From the NCBI GenBank assembly GCA_041581135.1, contig JBFGCM010000073.1, positions 1 through 19,605 of the forward strand: DNA of 19,605 nt, read 5' to 3'. The stretch comes from JBFGCM01 sp041581135 (lineage in GTDB: Bacteria > Actinomycetota > Acidimicrobiia > Spongiisociales > UBA5794). Shown here piece by piece: positions 15,480-19,605 of this stretch; position 1 is the stretch's first letter; each line of letters starts with the position of its first letter. The position numbers were made by a program, and so were the translations under genes. A model generated the notes under the pieces. That model did not search any database. It was not told where the DNA came from and was given only the letters and a program-made list of their open reading frames with translations.

Positions 15480-15792
15480 AGCTCTCCCGTTTCGTTGGTG
15501 ACGCGGGAGCCTACTCCTGGCGACGAACGGAGAGCGCTGCCGTCCATGGTCTCCGGACACCGATCAAGACGCTGCCCACTGACCCCGGGTTCATCCGCTC
15601 GAAGCGCACCGCTACGGCATGCAAGGAGTCGGACGCGGCGGCCGCCACCGAGTCCGCGATCGCGTCGAGCTGGACGTCGCCGCCAGCGGGCGTGGTCACG
15701 GCGACGATTCGTCCGGCTCGATCGAGTGGCGCCTCGTCGAATGGCGATCGCTTCCGAAATCGCTCCCTTACAACGGGGGCGAACTACGGGTG
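15480..15792. other. 313-base stretch with at most one short ORF
   Basis: This gap lies between the galE-like stop and the Rieske start, both on the minus strand. It holds the Rieske ribosome binding site, a TAGGCT hexamer (minus strand, 15513-15508) that could be its -10 with a leader of about 20 bases, and the doubtful 62-aa ORF listed separately. I see no strong hairpin, tRNA or repeat. Confidence 0.5.
15511..15699 (-). CDS. Possible small hypothetical protein, 62 aa
   Basis: This is an open frame from GTG at 15699 to TAG, lying between the galE-like gene and the Rieske gene and on their strand. Third codon positions are mostly G or C (all but about ten of 63), and this preference is lost just upstream of the GTG, as expected if the start is real. 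The protein would be a small soluble one with an Ala-rich helix (LDAIADSVAAAASDSL). There is no clear Shine-Dalgarno and I recognise no family. A chance ORF or the remnant of a larger gene are both possible. Confidence 0.3.
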   Translation of the reverse strand: MTTPAGGDVQLDAIADSVAAAASDSLHAVAVRFERMNPGSVGSVLIGVRRPWTAALSVRRQE

Positions 15793-16740
15793 TCAGTCCT
15801 CTTCGAAGTCGCGGAAGAACTCCACCGTCGTCCGGAGCCCCTCCTCCAGCGGCGTCCACGCCTCCCACCCGAGCTCTGCCTTCGCCGCCGAGGCGTCGAG
15901 GCAGGAGCGCTCGATGTCGCCCGGCTTTTCGGGGGCGTGGCCGGCCTGTATGTCGACACCGACGAGGTCGCGGATCTTGGCGTAGAGGTCGGTCACCGAC
16001 GTCTCGATGCCGGTACCGATATTGAGGTACTTGCCGCCGCCCTTCTGGGCCGCCCGCACGAACGCATCGGTGACGTCCTCGACGAAGACGTAGTCGCGGG
16101 TCTGGGAACCGTCGCCAAAGATCACGGGCACCATCCCGTCGAGTAGAGCCCGGGTGAAGATGGCGACCACGCCCGCCTCGCCGTGTGGATCCTGGCGTGG
16201 GCCGTACACGTTGGCCAGGCCGAGCGAGACGTAGTCGAGACCGTGGGCCGACTGGAAGTAGTAGAGGTAGTCGTCGACGACCTTCTTCGAGACGCCGTAC
16301 GGTGATTCGGGGTGACGATCCACGGTCTCCGGAGTGGGAAAGACGTCGACGTCGCCGAAGGTCGCTCCTCCCGAAGACGCGAACACCACCCGCTCCGCCC
16401 CCGACTCCCTGGCGGCGACGAGCACGTTGACCGTTCCCAGCACGTTGATGTCGGCGTCGAGAAGCGGATCGACCACCGACTTTCGCACGTCGATCTGGGC
16501 AGCCAGGTGGAAGATCGCCTGCGGAGAGAACTTCACTGCGACGTCGACCAGCTCGGGGGCGCGAATGTCCATCTGGTGGAAGGTGATGGCGCCCTGACTA
16601 CGCGCGTAGGCGAGCCGGTTGAGATGGCCGCTGGAGAGGTCGTCGATGACGAGGACTTCCGCGCCGTCGTCGATGAGCCGGTCGACGAGGTTGGAACCGA
16701 TGAAACCGGCTCCGCCGGTGACGATGGCTTTGGTGATCAT
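15793..16740 (-). CDS. GalE-like NAD-dependent sugar epimerase/dehydratase
   Basis: This 315-aa extended short-chain dehydrogenase begins VTGGAGFIGSNLVDRL (TGxxGxxG, NAD-binding) and has IDDLSSGHLNRL (Asp for NAD over NADP), FHLAAQIDVRKSV, FASSGGATFG and the catalytic YGVSK. LANVYGPRQDP and GDGSQTRDYVFVEDV are typical of UDP-glucose 4-epimerases and close relatives. It probably epimerises or dehydrates an NDP-sugar for envelope glycans. The start is ATG at 16740 after GGGAGA. It lies 66 bases after an NDP-sugar pyrophosphorylase on the same strand, which could supply its substrate. Exact sugar (UDP-Glc, UDP-GlcNAc, UDP-GlcA) cannot be decided. Confidence 0.88.
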   Translation of the reverse strand: MITKAIVTGGAGFIGSNLVDRLIDDGAEVLVIDDLSSGHLNRLAYARSQGAITFHQMDIRAPELVDVAVKFSPQAIFHLAAQIDVRKSVVDPLLDADINVLGTVNVLVAARESGAERVVFASSGGATFGDVDVFPTPETVDRHPESPYGVSKKVVDDYLYYFQSAHGLDYVSLGLANVYGPRQDPHGEAGVVAIFTRALLDGMVPVIFGDGSQTRDYVFVEDVTDAFVRAAQKGGGKYLNIGTGIETSVTDLYAKIRDLVGVDIQAGHAPEKPGDIERSCLDASAAKAELGWEAWTPLEEGLRTTVEFFRDFEED

Positions 16741-16806
16741 GTGTCTCCCAGATGGTGTGTCGGGCTGGTGTGTGTGAGCGCGGTTCGAAGCGGGCGCAAT
16801 TATCGC

Positions 16807-17856
16807 TCAGGCGGGAGGCGAGAAAGTCACCGCTCGCGGTCCGAGCTTGGTCCCCGGGCTGATGCGCATTCCGGCGCGCAGCTCGCAGCCCTCGCCCACC
16901 ACGGCACCCTGCCCGACCATTGTCTCGGCCTCGATCACGGCACCCTGGAGGACTTCTGCGTCCCAACCGACGATTGCGTCGACGACGCGTGCCCCCGCCC
17001 GGACCGCGGCACCGGGGAGCACCACCGATTGCCTGACCACCGCACCGGCTTCGACGACGGCGCCGGCACCGATCCACGACCAGCCGCCGGTGAGCGTGCC
17101 GTCGACCACGGCCGCCGGGTCCACGGCGTGTCCGATGTGCGCACCGAATGACGATGTACCGGTGAGGATGGCCTCGTGCGCCTCGAGGTAGAGGTGCGGC
17201 GTTCCGATGTCGATCCACTCTCCGGTCACGGTGAGCGCCGCGAGGTCTCCCCGTGCGGCGATCTCGGGGAACACCCGCCGTTCGAACGACAGCGGGCCGG
17301 ACTCGAATCCGTCCAGGGCCTGTTGCCGGACCAGGTACACGCCGGCTGACACCGTGTTGGCTGGTGCGGTGCCGGGCTCCGGCTTCTCGACGAACCGTTC
17401 GACGCGGCCGTCGTCCCCGGTGACGACGACGCCGGAGTGGCTGGGGTCGGCGACTTCGGCGAGCGCCAAGACAGCGACGGCGTCGGGCGCTCCCTCGACG
17501 AACGTTCTCAGAGGAGTGTCGAAGATCACGTCACCGTTGAGTACGAGAAATCGGTCGTCGAGGCGATCGCGGACGGCGACGACCGGCCCCGCCGTGTCGA
17601 GCGGCTCGTCTTCGAACGCGAGCTCGATGCGCGGTGCGTCCGTACGGTCGGCTGCATACTCGGCCCACGAGGCCTCGTGCTCGCGCCCGACGGCGAGAAA
17701 CGCCACCTCGACGCCGACGGCGGCGACGGCGTCGAGCTGGTAGTCGAGGAAGGGCCGGCCCGCCACGGGAAGCAGAGCCTTCGGGGTGGTGGCGGTGAGG
17801 GGCCAAAGGCGGGTTCCCCTACCGCCCACGAGCAGTACGGCATGTCGAACGGGCAC
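16807..17856 (-). CDS. NDP-sugar pyrophosphorylase (mannose-1-phosphate guanylyltransferase-like)
   Basis: This 349-aa enzyme activates a sugar-1-phosphate with a nucleoside triphosphate. The N-terminus has the signature VGGRGTRLWPLTATTPKALLPV, followed by VLNGDVIFD (metal-binding Asp), VERFVEKPEPG and EWIDIGTPHLYLEAH. Residues ~245-345 form a left-handed beta-helix with hexapeptide repeats (IGAGAVVEAGAVVRQSVVL, GAVVGEGCELRAGM). This domain order fits the actinobacterial ManC / GDP-mannose pyrophosphorylase-like group, though UDP- or dTDP-glucose is possible. The start is GTG at 17856, 6 bases after a TAGCCT -10-like hexamer, so the transcript is probably leaderless. With manB and the isomerase at the other end of the window it could complete a route to GDP-mannose. 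Confidence 0.85.
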   Translation of the reverse strand: MPVRHAVLLVGGRGTRLWPLTATTPKALLPVAGRPFLDYQLDAVAAVGVEVAFLAVGREHEASWAEYAADRTDAPRIELAFEDEPLDTAGPVVAVRDRLDDRFLVLNGDVIFDTPLRTFVEGAPDAVAVLALAEVADPSHSGVVVTGDDGRVERFVEKPEPGTAPANTVSAGVYLVRQQALDGFESGPLSFERRVFPEIAARGDLAALTVTGEWIDIGTPHLYLEAHEAILTGTSSFGAHIGHAVDPAAVVDGTLTGGWSWIGAGAVVEAGAVVRQSVVLPGAAVRAGARVVDAIVGWDAEVLQGAVIEAETMVGQGAVVGEGCELRAGMRISPGTKLGPRAVTFSPPA

Positions 17857-17862
17857 GGGGGG

Positions 17863-17868
17863 AGGCTA
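17863..17868 (-). promoter_or_regulatory. Candidate -10 element, leaderless start of the pyrophosphorylase gene
   Basis: Minus-strand TAGCCT fits TANNNT and ends 6 bases before the GTG at 17856; only a C-run separates them and no Shine-Dalgarno is present. No recognisable -35 is seen at 16-18 bases. Confidence 0.4.
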
Positions 17869-17915
17869 CTCGTGCTGCGAGGAGGAGCTGGTCGGCTCCG
17901 GTGCGTTGCTACCCT

Positions 17916-18132
17916 GCGCTTCCACTGGTCGTACCCCGTACCCGCCGAGGTGGCCGACCGTCCCGCGCGGCGGTACCCCAGTCGAGCTGAGATTCGGGAA
18001 CACCCTGCTGTGAGAACACAGACTCGGCCAGCTGCCCGGCCCGCGCTCACCGAGGGTGCCGTGCAGGGGGGGCACCGATTCCCGGCACGCGTCCTACCGG
18101 CGGTCCACTCGGTGGCGGCACCGCCGGTTTTT
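17916..18132 (+). ncRNA. Candidate structured noncoding RNA ending in an intrinsic terminator
   Basis: The 278-base gap 17857-18134 has no convincing coding frame but is strongly self-complementary, and ends in a plus-strand terminator that no protein gene would use. Visible helices: ACTGG (17924-17928) with CCAGT (17978-17982), enclosing GTACCCGCCG (17938-17947) with CGGCGGTAC (17968-17976, one bulge); CTGTG/CACAG around AGAA (18008-18021); CTCGG (18023-18027) with CCGAG (18050-18054); and GGTGCC (18055-18060) with GGCACC (18071-18076). A TACCCT hexamer at 17910-17915 could be the -10, giving an RNA of about 215 bases; the 5' end is a guess. It lacks the conserved boxes of RNase P, tmRNA and SRP RNA. 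A 6S-like regulator is one possibility, but I cannot assign a class. Confidence 0.33.
18096..18132 (+). terminator. Intrinsic terminator, plus strand
   Basis: ACCGGCGGT (18096-18104) pairs perfectly with ACCGCCGGT (18120-18128), with an inner CCAC/GTGG extension, and is followed by TTTTT (18128-18132). The U-tract is on the plus strand only. It lies two bases before the stop codon of the convergent SRPBCC gene, for which it could also act as a U-less hairpin terminator. Confidence 0.7.
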
Positions 18133-18134
18133 CG

Positions 18135-18590
18135 TCATACGGCCGCAGTGACCTCGGCCTCCACCCGGGACTTCACCGTAGCCAGCAGGCTCTCGAGTCC
18201 GCCTTCATGCGCCTTGACCATCATCCCTTCGAGGCGCTCGCCCACGACCGGCACCTTGACGTGCCACTCACCCTCGGCAGTCAACTTCGTGCCGCCATCG
18301 GCGGGTTCGAACGTGAACACCCACGTCGGGCTCTCCCCGAACCAGTGGATCTTGGCAACGATCCGCTCGTTGGGGACGACCTCGGTGTACTCGATCGTCC
18401 CTTCCAGGTGGATGGCGAGGAAGTGTCCGAACAACCGGGCAGAGCTGCCCACCACCTCGGGCTTCAGCTCGACGTCCCGCGCCGCGACCTCGTCGGGCCA
18501 CGAGGTCCAGAACTTCCCGATATCCGTCGCAAAGCCAAAGACCTTCTCCACAGGGGCGTCGATCTCGACGCTTCGCGTCAGCTTCGCCAT
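18135..18590 (-). CDS. SRPBCC-fold protein (polyketide cyclase / START-like)
   Basis: This 151-aa protein has the helix-grip fold pattern of the SRPBCC superfamily. LTRSVEIDAPVEKVFGFATD is the classic first strand and helix, TWVFTFEPADGGTKLTAEGEW lies in the central strands, and a long C-terminal helix (GLESLLATVKSRVEAEV) closes the pocket. Members bind hydrophobic ligands; functions range from aromatase/cyclase to stress proteins, so no specific role is claimed. The ATG at 18590 follows the strong Shine-Dalgarno GGAGGAGAG; an upstream extension of the frame has no support. It is divergent from the dehydrogenase at 18797 and shares a 206-base intergenic region with it, containing a palindrome that might control both. 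Confidence 0.8.
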   Translation of the reverse strand: MAKLTRSVEIDAPVEKVFGFATDIGKFWTSWPDEVAARDVELKPEVVGSSARLFGHFLAIHLEGTIEYTEVVPNERIVAKIHWFGESPTWVFTFEPADGGTKLTAEGEWHVKVPVVGERLEGMMVKAHEGGLESLLATVKSRVEAEVTAAV

Positions 18591-18751
18591 TGCACTCTCC
18601 TCCCATACAGACATTCGCCAAGGAGGCCGATCATCGATGCTCTCCTCTGCGACCACCCCCGTCTTCCCCTCTCAATCCACGATCGCGCCGGGGCCGCACG
18701 CCGAATAGAGTCCGAGGTCACGCGACGCTCGCTGTGCTCCGCCACCTCCCA

Positions 18752-18769
18752 GGGCCGACGAGTCGGCCC
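18752..18769. promoter_or_regulatory. Perfect 18-bp palindrome, candidate operator
   Basis: GGGCCGAC (18752-18759), a GA spacer and GTCGGCCC (18762-18769) form a perfect inverted repeat. Its centre is about 36 bases before the predicted transcription start of the dehydrogenase gene, that is, over its -35 region, where no -35 hexamer is visible. This suits a dimeric regulator, activator or repressor. As an RNA hairpin it lacks a U-tract, so a terminator is less likely. Confidence 0.5.
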
Positions 18770-18784
18770 GGGCACACAATTCAG

Positions 18785-18790
18785 TACGCT
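18785..18790 (+). promoter_or_regulatory. Candidate -10 element, leaderless start of the dehydrogenase
   Basis: TACGCT fits TANNNT and ends 6 bases before the ATG at 18797. There is no Shine-Dalgarno in the intervening TTCCCG, so the mRNA is probably leaderless. The matching -35 position is occupied by the palindrome at 18752-18769. Confidence 0.45.
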
Positions 18791-18796
18791 TTCCCG

Positions 18797-19605
18797 ATGC
18801 GGGCGATCATGAAGGTGAAACCGGGGCCGGGCCTCGAGATGCGTGAGGTGCCGGATCCGCTTCCGGGTCCCGGCGAGGTGCTCATCCAGGTGAAGGCCAC
18901 GTCGATCTGCGGCACCGACCTCCACATCCGCAACTGGGACCCTTGGGCGGCATCCCACGTGGAGCCGCCCGTCATCGTCGGCCACGAGATCTGCGGTGTC
19001 GTGATCGACCACGGCGAAGGGGTCACCTCGCCGGCGCTCGGCGAGCTGGTATCGGTCGAGTCGCACGTGATCTGCAACACCTGCAGCTTCTGCCGCTCGG
19101 GCCACGGCCACCTGTGTGAGAACACGCAGATCCTCGGCGTCCACCGCGACGGCGCGTACGCCGAGTACGTCACCGTGCCCGCCGAGAACGCGTGGGTCGA
19201 CCCGCCCGATCTGCCGTACTCAATAGCTTCGCTGCAGGAGAACTTCGGCAACGCCGTGCATGCCGTCACTGTGCCCAAAGTCGCCGGGCGCAAGGTCCTC
19301 GTCACGGGGTGCGGACCCGTGGGGATCATGGCGATCGCAGCTGCACAGGCACTCGGCGCCCGGGCCGTATTCGCCACCGACATCAGCGACTACCGGCTCG
19401 ACCTGGCCCGCCGCATGGGCGCCGACCTGGCCATCAACCCCACTACCACGGATGTCGCCGACGCCGTGCACGAGGCAACCGAGGGCGAGAGCATCGACGT
19501 GCTCGTGGAGATGTCAGGTGCACCGTCGGCCATCAACGAAGGCTTCGACCTCCTGAAGCCGGGCGGCGAGGCCGCCTTGCTGGGCCTCACCTCGGCGCCG
19601 ATCAC
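18797..19605 (+). CDS. L-threonine 3-dehydrogenase-like zinc alcohol dehydrogenase (3' end off window)
   Basis: About 269 codons are visible. This medium-chain dehydrogenase has catalytic zinc ligands C38 (SICGTDLHI) and H63-E64 (VGHE), the structural zinc set C93, C96, C99, C107, and the Rossmann loop GCGPVG (171-176) followed by acidic D195, favouring NAD over NADP. CGTDLHIRNWDPWA and QENFGNAVHAV closely follow the threonine dehydrogenase pattern (CGTDxHIYxWDxWA, FGNAVH), so it probably oxidises L-threonine to 2-amino-3-ketobutyrate. Related polyol or aminoalcohol dehydrogenases cannot be excluded. The ATG at 18797 is supported by the leaderless promoter; ATG at 18809 is an alternative. The partner KBL (2-amino-3-ketobutyrate CoA ligase), expected next, would be beyond the edge. 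Confidence 0.85.
   Translation, partial: MRAIMKVKPGPGLEMREVPDPLPGPGEVLIQVKATSICGTDLHIRNWDPWAASHVEPPVIVGHEICGVVIDHGEGVTSPALGELVSVESHVICNTCSFCRSGHGHLCENTQILGVHRDGAYAEYVTVPAENAWVDPPDLPYSIASLQENFGNAVHAVTVPKVAGRKVLVTGCGPVGIMAIAAAQALGARAVFATDISDYRLDLARRMGADLAINPTTTDVADAVHEATEGESIDVLVEMSGAPSAINEGFDLLKPGGEAALLGLTSAPI

Noticed and set aside
16798..16803. GATAAT as a -10 for the galE-like gene
   Set aside because: It would need a -35 (GTGACT or TGACTT) at 19-20 bases, and galE is probably co-transcribed with the upstream pyrophosphorylase gene; evidence is too weak to list.
16312..17151. Plus-strand ORF opposite galE and the pyrophosphorylase
   Set aside because: It crosses the boundary of two real minus-strand genes and its sequence is Asp/His/Gly-rich without domain features.
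16807..17856. Reading the pyrophosphorylase as CofC of F420 synthesis
   Set aside because: It has the GxGTRLxPLT and LPV signature and a left-handed beta-helix of sugar nucleotidyltransferases; CofC is shorter and lacks the helix.
17940..18060. Possible TPP riboswitch (a CTGAGA followed by ACCCT)
   Set aside because: The other conserved boxes (CCTGAT, TAATNCC and GCGTAGGGA) are absent, and a thiamine gene does not follow.
17870..18132. RNase P RNA, tmRNA or SRP RNA in the structured gap
   Set aside because: I found no GAGGAAAGTCC, no tRNA-like TTCRANY arm with a tag frame, and no GGAAGCAGCC-type loop on either strand.
17437..18708. Plus-strand ORF (423 codons) spanning the pyrophosphorylase, the gap and the SRPBCC gene
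   Set aside because: It is antisense to two convincing genes and its segment in the gap has no protein-like composition.

Overview
This window is GC-rich DNA with dense, mostly co-oriented genes, strong G/C preference at third codon positions and frequent GTG starts. The gene content points to an actinobacterium, probably a deep-branching or Acidimicrobiia-like lineage. The evidence is coenzyme F420 genes (cofD, cofE), the actinobacterial families DUF3499 and DUF5719, and the manB / Trm112-like / SIS-isomerase trio, which is commonly found near cofD-cofE in actinobacteria. Lineage and family names come from recognised motifs and synteny; no database search was possible. No tRNA, rRNA, CRISPR array, insertion sequence or phage gene was seen.

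Layout. (1) 1-2146, minus: manB, a 59-aa Trm112-like zinc protein and a SIS-domain sugar isomerase cut by the left edge. (2) 2215-2943, plus: a polyprenyl-phosphate sugar transferase-like GT2 enzyme, facing a GtrA family membrane protein across 4 bases. (3) 2948-11208, minus: a run of envelope and small zinc-protein genes. In transcription order these are a 928-aa GT2/multi-membrane-span protein, a DUF5719 secreted protein, a membrane-anchored thioredoxin-like protein, a hairpin, DUF3499, a DUF6788-like protein, a 64-aa zinc ribbon, a large PTPS-related membrane protein and gtrA. (4) 11266-15102, plus: cofD, cofE, a lipoprotein and an Fpg-family DNA glycosylase, all overlapping by 1-4 bases and so probably one translationally coupled operon. 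(5) 15132-17856, minus: an NDP-sugar pyrophosphorylase, a GalE-like epimerase, a doubtful 62-aa ORF and a Rieske ferredoxin. (6) 17857-18134: a gene-free, strongly self-complementary stretch ending in a textbook intrinsic terminator on the plus strand, hence a candidate noncoding RNA. (7) 18135-19605: an SRPBCC-fold protein divergent from a threonine-dehydrogenase-like zinc enzyme cut by the right edge, with a perfect palindrome in the promoter region.

How the genes fit together. Regions 1-3 and 5 mostly supply and use activated sugars: hexose-phosphate isomerisation, mutase, nucleotidyl transfer, epimerisation, lipid-linked sugar formation, flipping and extracytoplasmic transfer. This suggests cell-envelope glycan assembly. 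Region 4 makes the F420-0 core and adds glutamates to it, and carries a base-excision repair enzyme in the same operon.

Several genes (the GT2 at 2215, DUF3499, the large glycosyltransferase, the NDP-sugar pyrophosphorylase and the dehydrogenase) have a -10-like hexamer ending 6-9 bases before the start codon and no clear Shine-Dalgarno. That suggests leaderless mRNAs. The most unusual items are the candidate RNA at about 17916-18132, the palindrome at 18752-18769, the degenerate GT2 motifs in the large glycosyltransferase, and the fpg gene in an F420 operon.
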